A stretch of 62,000 bases of DNA from Gnetum montanum (Eukaryota > Streptophyta > Gnetopsida > Gnetales > Gnetaceae). The stretch is from NCBI GenBank assembly GCA_015680685.1, contig MNCI01022494.1, forward strand, positions 1 to 62,000, written 5' to 3'. Position numbers and translations under genes: made by a program. The notes under the pieces were generated by a model that was given only the letters and a program-made list of their open reading frames with translations, was not told the origin of the DNA and ran no database searches. This document shows, one piece after another, positions 32,253 to 44,322 of this stretch; position 1 is the stretch's first letter; each line of letters begins with the position of its first letter.

Positions 32253-35200
32253 ATGGCCACGGGAACTGCAAAACAGCAGCAGAATCATCGAAGCAGCATG
32301 GCGAGAGCATCTGAAGCAGCGTTATGGATCCTGCTCTTGCTAGGCATCATGGCTGTCGTTCAGGTTCCTTTTATTCTTTCCTCTTCGCTTTTCCGATTTC
32401 CTTTTTGTTCCAGCTGCTTCGTTGTTAAGCTCGGAATAAAACCTTACCCTTTGATAAAATAAGGAGATCCAAGCTAGTTATAGATCATCCCATTGTTTCT
32501 ATTGCAGATTATTTGGCATCAGGGTTTAGATCATTCTCGCAACTATGTGAGTAGGAGGACGGGAAACCAGAACCCTCCGGTAGGGTCTATTTCACATTTT
32601 CCGTCGCCCTGCAACTCAAGTCCTGTTCCTTGACCACGACCTAAATTCTACACCGCAGATCATAAAATCAGGGATCATTTCGTTGAATGTGCCAAGCGTT
32701 TACTAAACTTCCAATTTTTTGATCTGCCTCGAATTTTGCATTCTCCTGGATGCTTGTTATGTTACCTTGGATAAGCCTCAAGATTGAAAATTTATACTTT
32801 GACAGTTTAATACACCCGATTTTCTCTTTTTCCACTTTCCATGAATTTTCGAGTTCCCGAGCTCTTTCTCATCTGGACATTCCTGATCCTGATTGTGATC
32901 CAATTTCGAACTACGAATTAAGCACTGTTTTGCCTTCCGTGCCCATCACAGTGGTGACTACGCGACGTTTACACCAATTCCAGTTCAAACATATTCGTAT
33001 ATGCAAATTGTACATGTTAAATTTTAAATAATCCTGCCATTCTTTAAAAAAAAAAAAAAACAAAAACACGTTTAGTCTTCATAAAGAAAGTATGATATTC
33101 TGATGTTTTATTGTTACCTTAATCTTCTATAACATCATTGTTGTAAATTTTAAGCAGGCAAAGAAAGAGGATTTGGAAGAGGTGACACACAAAGTTTATT
33201 TTGATGTAGAGATTGCTGGGAAATCTGCTGGTAGGTATTTTCAAAAATTGCAAATTGTTTTGCGGTTTCTTTTTCAAGTGAACTTTCAGTCATAGCGAGC
33301 TATGTGATAAGTTGAAAGAGGAGCAACTGAGATTGTTTGTGTATATTGTTGATGCGAGAAACCTCTTGTCGAAAGCGGCTTCTTGGTTAGAGTTTTAAAA
33401 AAGCAATTAAGAGTGAAACAACAAAGGAGATGGGAGAAGTAATGAGAACTATGAAAGAAGAACTACAAATATTGCTCTTGAGTCTCGAGAGACAAATAGT
33501 GAGAGAGCACTCTTAAATCTGATACTACAGGGTGTGGTTGTCACGATGGGGTCTCTGTTAGCACTTCATTCTCTAGACCATGGATGCTATTTCTTTTGCT
33601 CACATTCCATTTTGCCAGTGTTTTCTCTTTGACTTTTTAATAAAGTAGTTATTGTTTTATTTTAAAAGTTATCTCATGGAATTTTTTAATAGTTCCTATT
33701 TGCAGAATCGCTATATGCTTACCCCATATCTTGGTATTGTCTTTATGAGCTGTCTTTCTTGATATCTTTTGTTATTATGCAATCTATCATGTATCTTCTG
33801 TCTATAGCATGTCTTATTTGGTAAACCTTCTTTGACTTCTTCTTGCTTAGATCATTTTGGGCATGAGCCATTTGACACCAATGTTTCACATGGTGAAACC
33901 ATCTAAGGTTGTCATGTTAAAACAAAAATTCAAGAACTCCAATGTCAAAATAAACCAACTGAACCTAAAATGGAGAGCCAGATAAAAGGCTCAACATCCT
34001 TTTATTTCCATTAAGACTGTCAAAAAAATGGGGGACCAATTTTGATTTCTATCCTTACCCTAACTACATGGGGTTGGCTATATGAGTTCTTTTACGCTAT
34101 TTGCTTCCATTATGAGCGAAATATGCATTAATACGTAAATACTAGATGTCTTTTTTAATGCAAAAAAACCAAGTATGTTTTTGTATACCTTTTTGTTGGT
34201 TCTCCTCAATCTTAATAAAGTGACCTTTTCTAGTAGGAGCATTCTCCAGCTTTCTTAACACATAACCAAACCATCTAAGATGACTTTCCTTAAATTTCTC
34301 ATCTATAGGAGCCATTCTCAAACTTCCCTTAATAAGAGAGTTATTGATTCGATCTTTCCTACTCGCACCCAACATCTACCTTAGCATGTGCATATCCACC
34401 ACATGCACATTGTGCCTGATGTTTTTTGATAGGTCAACATTTTGCACCATAAAAGAATTGCAAGTCTGATAGCATTTTTGTTGAACTTACCCTTCAACTT
34501 AGCAGGGACTCTCATATCACAAAGCACAACATGAGCTTCCCTCTATTTCCTCCATCCTACTTCAATTTTGTTTGTCACATCATTGTCTTCCTATTTGTGT
34601 CATAATTGAATCAAATGTCTTAGCTTCCCTCTATTTCCTCCATCCAACTTCATATTAGCTTCCCAGGTTTACCCAATGTCATACAACAATTATATAGAGA
34701 AATAATTTTTGAAGTAAGAGATGAAGATATTACAGAATTTTTTCAGTTTTACAGCAATAAAGGAGTAAAGTAAGATTGTCCTCTTTTAACAACACTGTTT
34801 GGCATTTTTATAAATGAGCTATAAAAGTATATTAAACAGATACCGGAAAAGTATGCTATTTAAGTGGAACAATCATTGATATGACTGTTAATCTAAGTAG
34901 ATGGTGTAGCATTAGTTGCAATTTCAGAAAAAGTATTAGAAGCTATGTCGCAAGAACCAAAAAAGTTTTGTGAAAATGTGGAGATGGATATGAATGTTGA
35001 CAAGACAAAAGTGTTAATCTGGGGAGCCAATAAGAGATTTTAATTTCCAGCCATAGAATAGGCAACATGAGGGCATGGGTATATCTAGATAGTTGCAATT
35101 AGAATGCTTTGAAAGTTATACGTGGAAGTGTTGTGTAGCAGAAATTGCAAATGGCTTGAGGGATTTAAACAAATGAATAATATGTGTATAAATCATGGTA

Positions 35201-36907
35201 TTTGAACTTGGGAAATTTAAAAAGATTTATTTCAAACAATTTTGCAGCCTGCTGTACTTTATGGATGTATAATTTGGGGCCAGGTCAGGAATTTTGAAAG
35301 AAAATGGAAAAACGGTAATTGCAGTTCATGTTGATGAGTTCAAAGTCAAAATGCAAATTCCATAGGCAATAGTTTTCTTAGAAGATAATAAGTTGCTGTT
35401 GGAAGTTGAGACGAGATATCAATTCTTAGTATTCTATCTAAACAGTAAGCGTAGCCATAAGACGTTGGGAGACATCAGCCAAAAGCTTAGCAAAAAGGAC
35501 CGCTCATGAAGGAACACTGTGGCTACAAAATTGGGGTATTGAAAATCTAAATATAGTAATGAGCTTAGAACAGGCTACAATAATGATCACGTGTTTTGTA
35601 CAAACTAATTGCTTTTGCAGATCCCATGAAGATGTAATTACACTAGAGTTTCAGTTTCAATAATTATTACCTATCTATTGTATGTTAGAAGCATTTGATG
35701 GAGTTGTTGAATCTTTTTGTTGATTTTGTATAGTGTAAGGTATTATTAATACTTCTCTGATGGCTATTTGTGCATTCTTAGGTCGCATTGTTATGGGACT
35801 TTTTGGAAAGACAGTACCAAAAACAGCAGGTATGCATTGTTTTTTATTTTTATTAATTTATTTGTTTTAGGCAATTCACAGTTTTTCCTTTATTTGTTAC
35901 TTGACATTGCGAAATTTCACTGTAAACTTAATTATCTTTATTGTATGATCTGGCAGAGAATTTTCGGGCACTTTGCACAGGTATGGTTTCTATCCTTTTT
36001 TATTTTTTATTAATATCAAAAGTTCTAGGTCAACGTCTTTGTTTAGTGTTTAAAAGTGTTAGAAAATATTCAAACCTTTGGAATCTGAACCATAAATATG
36101 CAAATTCTATATTCTTGTTCTCTTCAAAATTTTGTGTTTGTTTTTCGAACATGTAAAAAGAACTCCTGTGCTTTGTGCACACAATTTTTGTAAGCTTGTT
36201 TTAATGAAAATATAATATATCTAGGTGAAAAGGGCGTTGGAAAAGGTGGCAAACCGCTTCATTACAAGGGGAGCCACTTCCATAGGATCATTCCAAGCTT
36301 CATGATTCAAGGTGGGGACTTTACCCTTGGAGATGGTAGAGGCGGGGAGTCAATTTATGGAATGAAATTTGAGGATGAGAATTTTAAGATAAAGCACACT
36401 GGGCCCGGTATGGATTACCCTTTTGGTGAATTTTTGTTTCATGAAATTTGATATAGATGTAGGATTTTATTTTTAGAAGAATTCCATTGTTATTTTATAA
36501 CTCTTCACATCACGAGTTTCATTTAAACGATAACATTACTGATTATATTTCTTATGTGACATGCATGTGTTAATTCTAACATTTTAAGAACTGAGGGATT
36601 TATTGGTTGATATACTTAGGTGTTCTTTCTATGGCAAATGCTGGGCAAGACACCAATGGATCCCAGTTTTTTATCACGACTGTGCAAACTAGTTGGTAAG
36701 ATTTATAAAACTTAACAATTGTGGGCACTGTTTGGCACATGTTGCTTATGAAACCAATATTGCAGGTTGGATGGACGACATGTTGTGTTTGGAAAAGTCC
36801 TTTCAGGGATGGATGTTGTGTACAAAATGGAAGCTGAAGGAAGGCAAAGCGGCACACCAAAAAGGAAAGTCAAAATTGCAGACAGTGGCGAGCTTCCTCT
36901 TAAGTAA
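32253..36907 (+). CDS. Secretory-pathway cyclophilin, peptidyl-prolyl cis-trans isomerase (seven exons, 218 aa)
   Basis: The model is join(32253..32363, 33158..33230, 35782..35829, 35957..35980, 36225..36407, 36620..36695, 36766..36907), all GT..AG and in phase. Exon 1 supplies an N-terminal hydrophobic signal segment ([15 protein letters not shown]) followed by [20 protein letters not shown], the arrangement of plant cyclophilin B-class proteins (CYP20-1/CYP19-4 type). Catalytic and cyclosporin-binding residues are present: [14 protein letters not shown] (Arg, Phe, Gln), the NGSQFFIT segment, and [12 protein letters not shown] (Trp, His). The plant-type [14 protein letters not shown] loop is kept. 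The protein ends GELPLK without a KDEL signal. It would catalyse proline isomerisation during folding in the ER or secretory route (family knowledge). The second ATG, 15 codons in, gives a tidier signal peptide and may be the real start. Intron 2 (2.55 kb) holds two LINE fragments. Confidence 0.93.
34140..34560 (-). pseudogene. LINE (RTE-like) reverse-transcriptase C-terminal remnant in cyclophilin intron 2
   Basis: The minus-strand translation gives, in order, [16 protein letters not shown] (about 34490), a degraded ICDM/CKML region, then an R(K)[18 protein letters not shown] segment, and [14 protein letters not shown] followed by APTRKG (34190-34330). This is the characteristic post-catalytic tail of plant RTE-like reverse transcriptases. 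One or more frame changes and stops show it is dead. It is antisense to the host gene. Confidence 0.7.
34690..35330 (+). pseudogene. LINE reverse-transcriptase core remnant in cyclophilin intron 2
   Basis: The sense-strand translation includes [19 protein letters not shown] (equivalent of the GVRQGCPLSP block), then the catalytic block degraded to [16 protein letters not shown], then [20 protein letters not shown] (about 34965-35025) and, after a break, a QPAVLYG-like motif near 35255. The expected Y-x-D-D is destroyed. It lies next to the antisense RTE-like tail, so two fragments may be parts of one rearranged element. Confidence 0.65.
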
Positions 36908-38773
36908 ATTGTAATATTATTCCTTTTCAGAAAATGTTCATCTTTAGAATGTTACTTGGAACATGTCAAGTCCTTTTGTTGGTGGAAGAGAGTGACATAA
37001 CTATTTAAATTTTTGTTATTTTAATACCTTGCATTGGCGAGAGTAAAATTTTGCTTCTACTTTACGCTAATTCACTCTCTAATTAGTAAACTTACAGGTT
37101 ATCTTCTAATACTGTATTTTTGAATTAACTGTCTTAGAACTGGTTGATAACGTTCCAGGATATCAAAGGCCTCTTTTATCATAACCGTAACGTTTATTGT
37201 CCAATTAAGTTTAGCGGTATCAGATATGGGAAATAGGAATAAACTTTTAGGATGCCAGACAGCAGGATTTTCATATACATGGGTAACACATGTTAGTTGC
37301 TATTGATGTGATGGTTTTCACGGGTTCATGGTGATCGTATAAATTAGCATTTGAAATGAAACTCTAATTTTATGTTGATTGTACCTGTTAATAGTTCATA
37401 GTTTTTAAAATAACTCTCAAGATACGATCTGGCTGGTACAGAAGATTAGTATATTGAAAATTTAAAATCTAGGTGGTAGATTGTGCGTGGATTGGTGGCA
37501 CACCAGGCATGAATAAAATTTGCTGGCCCCTATGGTTTGAGATGGTATCATTGCTGGATAAAATTTGTCTTTGGCGTCAAAATATTTGTTTTGCTGACCT
37601 GGAATAGGAGGATAGTTATCTTGCTGACGAGAAATAAGTGGATTGTGGGGCAGAGTTGGACCCGAAATGAGTGGATGAGGGAGAGCGGACATTTCGTTGA
37701 GACAGCATGAAAGTTTTTTATAGACAAATCTTGCTTCTCATCTAAATTAAGAAAATGATATCGTTGATGATTAAGGAGATTTTTCTCCTGACGTAGAGAA
37801 ATTATAGATGTGGTCACAAGTCGATGGGTTATTCATAAGAATGATACTGCACAATAATCTTAAATAGATATTTTGAGTTATTTATAAAATAATTTATGTA
37901 TACGATGCATCATTTGTAGTGATGGGTTTCTTTCTTTTTAAGTTGCAAGACCTTGGTTTGAGGTTGGGTGTAGTTTGGATTCAACCACTTGAAAAAAGGT
38001 TAAGTTTTGGCTTCTTTCATTTTTCATTGATCCTTTGGGACACCAACTTGGATGCCATGAGTGTTGAGCCTTTAGATGATAACCTCATTGGATAATGTCA
38101 CCAATATAAGAATTGTTTTCTTGTTGCCTACAATAATACTTGCTTTGTTAAGGGTCATTCTCTAATTGATGTATAGTTAAGAGCTTATGTTAATTTTATA
38201 GGTAGTTGGTGAGATTGTTCATATATGATTAGTGGAATAGGCACATGTTTCCCATGTATGAGTGTTGAATCCTTTGATTTAGCCATGGTGGTTTATGTGA
38301 TGAACATCTTGAGATAACTTTGCACCATGATTAGCATGAATTTATATTAGGATAGGTGCTATTGCAATAAGAATAGTTATATTGAGTTATAAAAATATTT
38401 TTAATAAATATTTAAATAAATAATGGTTTTTAGATAGGCAAGGTTGAGGGTGTGGGGTTAGCTTTTGGAACCCAAAAGAATGAATATAAGTACATCCATG
38501 TGAAATGTATATAATGATGTCTCAATTATGATACCTTTTTTTAGGGTAAGGTGATTTGATAGGTCTAAAACAATGCCTCTAGGCTAGTGTGTTTGGCATG
38601 CTAGTAGTAGGTTTTGAACCTAGTACCTTCAAGTACTAAGCAATACAAGCTAATCAAAATAATGTGAAAAGAATAACATTAGGCCACATATTTATAAACT
38701 AGCAAAATCTAGATAATAATGTTGAGTTAGCCTAGTGGCAAGACTCTTAACTCATACTTCCTCATGTAAGCCT
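36908..38773. other. 3' flank of the cyclophilin gene and spacer
   Basis: The first few hundred bases include the 3'UTR. Bases 37935-38065 resemble the repeat at 24955-25090. No gene is seen. Confidence 0.45.
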
Positions 38774-39125
38774 ATTGACATTATTCTTGGGAATTGTGCC
38801 AATTAAATGTATAAACTCTGTAGATACTTTCTTTGAAAATGCCAATTTAGCCTCTTATAAGATAACCCTTGAACTAATATTAATTAATCTTGGCAACTCA
38901 ATTGCAATTGTGCAATTGACTAGGTCATTGATGCAATTACACGAACACATGCTTGTTGATGCAAGCTCCATCAACATCATTCTTGGGAATTGTGCTAATT
39001 AAATGTATAAACCATGCTAGTGCTTTTTCTAAAAAATGCTAATTTACCCTCTTATATGGTAACCTTTGAACTAATGTTAATTGATTTTGGTAACTCAATT
39101 GATATTGTGCAATAGACTAGCTCCA
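38774..39125. repeat. Tandem duplication of about 195 bp
   Basis: ACATYATTCTTGGGAATTGTG starts at about 38779 and 38974. Both copies continue through AATTAAATGTATAAAC, TAACC.TTGAACTAAT and an ending with TTGTGCAAT.GACTAG. It is moderately diverged. Confidence 0.85.
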
Positions 39126-40540
39126 CATTCATGACTTGAACCCATGTCTTACAACGTGAAAAACATGCACCTTGTCATGGCTTCAAGTCCTTATTGTTTT
39201 ATACCCTATAATTTTTTCTAAATTAACATGTTGGTTATATGTCTTAGGGTGGATTTATAGTCATTCCTTTGGACCCTCAACTTTCTTACTAAAAAGTATA
39301 TTTTTATTTGATTTTTTAAAGATCAATTGTTAGTTTGTACACTTGAATAAACATCTTCCATTATTAATGTTGTTGTTGAGTTTCACCTCTCCTCAATACT
39401 TAGCATAGAACGAACTTTGGATTTAATGTCAAGATTATTTTTGGGGTCTAAGACCTCCAAAAAAAAAAAAAAAACAAGCCAAAACCATTTAACATGTGCT
39501 TGGAAAACATAACCCAAATGAGAAGGCTTTTTTTTTTTGAATGTTGTCATAGGTATAACCTATAAATTTCAAAGGGTGTTAATGAGGTAAACACTTGTCA
39601 TAAACTAATTTTTTAGTTTGAAAATAGCATAGGGATGTTGGAACCTAAAACTTTTGTTACTATGTATTCTTAGGATATATAACTAAGGCAGGATTTTGGT
39701 AGAACTTAATTATAGTATAAAGGTGGGTTAATTATGGTTTGAACTAGTAAACTTTAACTTATATAATATTTATCAAATAATAAGCTAACTAATTAACTTA
39801 GATTATTATAAGTAGTAATTGTATATTCTTTTTTTTTTAAATAAGAAAAGAAAATAAACCTTTTACGATGTTAAAAATCATAGAATATTTAAGTTCCTTA
39901 AGAGCTCAATTATTAGTAATCCATTAACCGAGAACCAAAGAGATTAAAAGTCCTCTTAGAACCCGGCATATTGGGACGAGCATTCAGCTACAGTTAAGAC
40001 TTTCAACATAGAAAGAAGCACCTTACCATTAGTTGATAAAACAATTAACATGGTATCAAAGGTGTCCAATAATGATATACTTCAAACACATTTTTGAAAT
40101 TATCGCAGGAGGAGAATTATGATAACTTGAAGAGCTATCCCTCCCGTTGAACATTAAGTAAAGATCATTGGAAATATCGGTACAATGGAGCTTAAGCAGC
40201 GCTGGATAAGAACCAGACGGACTTTGAAAATGACCTCCAAATTCGGAGAAGGCGAAAAGTCAGTTTAGGAAATTCAGAACATGGACGTTAAAAACCCAAA
40301 ATTTCGAAGACCTGTATGAAATAAACAGTTGTCGAAATGCAATAATCAGCATGAAATTACGTGACAGCAACTAGGATGGGATACATGTAGGTCTATGTCG
40401 TTTCCCATGGCAACCATGAATTCTGTGGGAGCAGTTCTGGCATTAGAAAGTGGGAGCGGCAATGGCCATGGCAGCGTCAGCGGCGGATTCCGAATCATAG
40501 CTCTGGTTTTGTGTTCCAACATTAGGATCAGCGTTTCAAG
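39126..40540. other. Spacer and promoter side of the membrane-protein gene
   Basis: A family-1 SINE tail fragment (antisense) lies near 39640-39720. A-rich and T-rich tracts occur. The last 150 bp before 40541 are GC-richer and presumably hold the promoter and leader of the next gene. Confidence 0.4.
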
Positions 40541-43500
40541 ATGAAGATGGACGCGATGAGGCATCTTTCTTTGAAGAACATCACCATCGTCCTCTGCATC
40601 TGCAATTTCATCGCAGTTCTGCTGCTACTTCATTCCATATTTCTTCGCCACTACATTTCTCAACCTCCGCATCAATTCCGACAAGGTCTCGCCTATGCCC
40701 TTTTTTTTTTTTCGAATTTGTGGCTTTCATTTGTGTTTTGTTCATTTTTCTCCCGTGTAAGGGTTTTTTTTTTTTTTTTTTGAGGTTTGTGTTTGTTGCA
40801 AACTGTTTTTTCTTTGCTTTTGTTTTCTGTTTTTTGTTAGAGAGCGCGGTAATGTTTGGTTCGCAGTTTGTTTGTACGCCGGCGCTTCGGATTCTTTGGT
40901 TTTTTTTTTTTTTAATTAACTTGAAGAATCTAGTACTTCAGTGCTGTAAAACACTCTCTCGCCACATGTGATTGTTGTATTTATTGCTTTGTTTTGTTTC
41001 TTGCTAAGAGTCTTGAATGTATCGGCTTTTTCACTTTTTAAAAATGTATAGTTATAATAAATGAAAGCTTGCTTGCTTTTAGCAAGTTTCAATTCAGAGA
41101 TAAAGTATGAAGATGTTACTGGTCCTGGTAATTGACAACTGAGTATCGCTGTTGTGGGATGTTACAGGATTTCTCAACAGAAAGTTTACCCCCTTTTCTG
41201 CAATTTTGTTTAAATCTGCATTAAAAGATAATAGTCCTGTGATTGTGTGTTACAATGTCATCCTAAGTGTTTGTCTTTTCTCTAGATTAAACCAAACTAA
41301 CAGATTATTGAGAGGTTGCTTCTCAAAATAACTTATTGGGTGCCCTTGAGACAGCTAGGAAAAGGTCATTTATTATCCAAAATCTGTGGGAAAAAGAGCG
41401 CGTTGCAATGTTAAACAAATGTTAATGTCATCCTAACCAAACTAACAGATCCTCTTGTTGAGAGGTTGCTTTTCAAAAGAACCCATTGAGTGCCCTTGCA
41501 AGAGCTAGGGAAAGGTCGTTTGTGATCCAAATTCTGTGGCAAAAAGAACGCTTTTCGATATTAAACAAATATGAAATGTCTGCATATTTTTGTTTATCTG
41601 CAACAACTTGACACTTTTTGTGGAGAGAACTTTTATCCTTGAAAAAATTGTATATCCTAAGCGAACTTAAAATTAGTACCCATAAATTTGCTTGCGTAAA
41701 ACTTGCCCCAAGATACTAATTATAAGTTTAAGGCATTGCAGAGCTTCAAAGATATGTGGAAGAGGCGGATAGAGCTAGACTCGAAATGGAGCCCGTGGAG
41801 CTTATTAAGAGAGTAAGATTAATAAGGATGAAGTGTTGTAGGCTTCTTGTTATTTTGCCTCATATTTATGTAATCCTTTTTTTAAACGTATTTTAGTGTA
41901 CTAATCCGGCTATGTTAGAGAAACTCAAGGAATTGTTTTCTTGTTTTTGGTTTTTTGTTAGGTGAGAGAAATTCAATTAGAATCGGAAAGGGGAGCACAC
42001 ATTGGAACTCATGGAGAAGTAATGCGAGAACGTCAAGCAAACGAGCGTTCCCCGAAGCTCATTGAGGGCAAACGCCCAGGGGACCTTCACAAGGGTACTG
42101 TCGTTTTAAAGAAGCTTTTTCATGTTTACGGTTTCTCATTTGGAATGTTTAAAAATTGCAGTGTATAGATTTGACATTAAATGACAATAGAAATGAAAAT
42201 TTATATTTAAAAGAAGTATTTTGAATCCACGCCGTCTATACGTATTCGAGTGTGTAGTCACATTAGGGAGGATTGAGAGTATTTAAATGGCAAGTAAAAT
42301 AAAATATACTTGAATTATATATGTTTGTAAATTTACAGTCAGACACTCAAAAAACATATACCTTATGTTTTTGCCAAGTACATAGCAATACTTCCAAGAC
42401 AAATTGTTTTGCATGATGTTTAATTCAGATTGTTGTAGTTAGAATAAAAGAAAATGATATGGACTAAATAAAGAATAGAGGCTTTTAGAATAGAGTAAGA
42501 GACAGCTCTTTATTTTAAATTTTTGAAATTATGTATGCATAAAACCCTTTGAGAAAATCTCATGAAAATTATAGTCGTGGTAGATATGAATGTGAATGTG
42601 CTCAATGAGAAACATAGTATTTTGATTCAAGGAAATACATAGTAGTCGTATTGAAAATTAAGCAAAACATATTGCAAAATTGGGATGTTGGGATAAAATT
42701 TCTCATGTAGATAAAGACATCATGTGAATTTAAACAGAAACATTGCAGGTTTTCAAAGACAGAAACAAAAGTGAATGCACTTTATGGGTCCAATAATAGT
42801 ATACTAAATTACCGATCATGAAAAACGGTAATAAACACCTTAGGACTTGCAGACATAAGAAATTATCTTGCAAATAAATGCTAACGTTGAGTTGTCCAAA
42901 GAACCGGTCCATTACAAGGGAAATATACTGATCATACTCAAGAATGAGTTTGAGACACTTGGGAAAATCTTGCGATAGCAGAACCATAGCTAAAGAGCAT
43001 AAAATAAAATCACATGTAACCAGCCCATGGTTATACAATAATTATTGTACGTCTTTATTCAAAGTCAGATCATCTGATTCTCGTTTTGCTTACTTTACAA
43101 TGTTAAGAAACTCACCTGATAAATTATTATCAGTTTATTTCGCAAGTGTCAGTAACATACGTACATAATATAGTTAAACGTTATGACAGTGGCAGCTAGC
43201 GCTAATAAATGTTCCCTTCAGAGCCAACCCAACGCAATTGGATGCTAATCCCAACTGCAACATGTTGTTAAATTAAAAAGCCAATTGATGAAATTATTTG
43301 AATTGTTCTTTATATGTATATAATGAATGGCTTCAATATTATCAACACCAAATTATCAAATACCTTGTAGTTGCTTCCTTTAGAATGTTAATGGACATGC
43401 CAAATATGAACAGTTTCCGGAAATCAGATAATGGTGTCACCATTTCCATAGAACTAGTTCGTTAAAAGTCACTGTTAGGGCTGTGGGTAGCCTTTGCCCA

Positions 43501-44322
43501 AAACTTCTTGTACAAATTTTGATACCATGGCTTGGATCAACTTGGTTAATACTTCTGATAATGCTCCCAGTTATGACTTTTGTTCTATATCTTCAATTTC
43601 GGCATAATTAATTTTAATCACTGTTCGTTGCATATGTGTTTTCCCCAAACTTGTACTACATTTATTTTCTTTTGGTTGCCTTATTCATGCTTGGTTTATG
43701 GGTACAGTAGTCACTCTTATGTCTTGAGTATATGGACAAAAATCATAATGATCATCAGGATGCGACTTGAGGATGGGCCAAATTTTAACTGCTAACTTAC
43801 TAGCAATAGTCGTCAAGGCTGTCTTTCTGTGAAAGATGTCTCTGGACATCAACTATTATATATATAGTTTAAAAGAAATGTACAGCAGCTGGCAGCTATA
43901 CAAAAATTGCAAAGACAGAATAACTGTGCATAATAGATTGCCCTATCGTTAAATTTTGATCTTACTTGAGTTCTTTTCACGTGCTCTGAACACACAAATA
44001 AAGAACTAAAAGATTGTAATAGCTAATGCAGCGTCCAATTCTGGGTAAGAAACATCCATATCGCAACCGTCTAGATGACAGTGAAGAAGGGTATGATCCA
44101 TGCGCTACTTATCCATCCAGCATGAGTTGCAGATTTCATTAATGCTCAAATGGTTTTTGATTAGTATTAGTTTTATACAATTCTTTTAAATCATGAGATG
44201 ACTTTATGTGCATCAGTTACCATGATTTTTGCATAGGTTATTAACAGGAGCTATTTTTGTTTTCAGCATTCGCAGAATGGCGAAGAAGGAAAATGGAGCG
44301 GGGAAGAAAGCAAGAATCATGA
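40541..44322 (+). CDS. Small single-pass membrane protein of unknown function (four exons, 134 aa)
   Basis: The model is join(40541..40685, 41742..41812, 41962..42094, 44267..44322), all GT..AG and phase-consistent. Exon 1 encodes a short N-terminus and one hydrophobic helix (about residues 13-36, ITIVLCICNFIAVLLLLHSI). Exons 2-3 encode a charged, helical stretch (ELQRYVEEADRARLEMEPVE, then IKRVREIQLESERGAH). Exon 4 closes with a very basic tail (AFAEWRRRKMERGRKQES). The topology would be a signal anchor with a helical, charged domain. I do not recognise a named family. Exon 4 rests on phase, a good TTTTCAG acceptor and a fitting charged C-terminus, so it is the least certain. If exon 3 read through its donor, the protein would end about 25 codons later at 42168. 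Introns 1 (with a 171-bp duplication) and 3 (2.17 kb, no recognised repeat) are long. Confidence 0.75.
41253..41590. repeat. 171-bp tandem duplication in intron 1 of the membrane-protein gene
   Basis: AATGTCATCCTAA starts at 41253 and 41424. Both copies contain AACCAAACTAACAGAT, GAGAGGTTGCTT and GAGCTAGG/CAGCTAGG followed by AAAGGTC, and end near TTAAACAAAT. They are moderately diverged. Confidence 0.9.

Noticed and set aside
32508-32552. Extra cyclophilin exon after TTGCAG (ATTATTTGGCATCAGGG..)
   Set aside because: Joining exon 1 directly to 33158 gives the expected ..[14 protein letters not shown] junction in phase; the extra segment adds residues not seen in this family.
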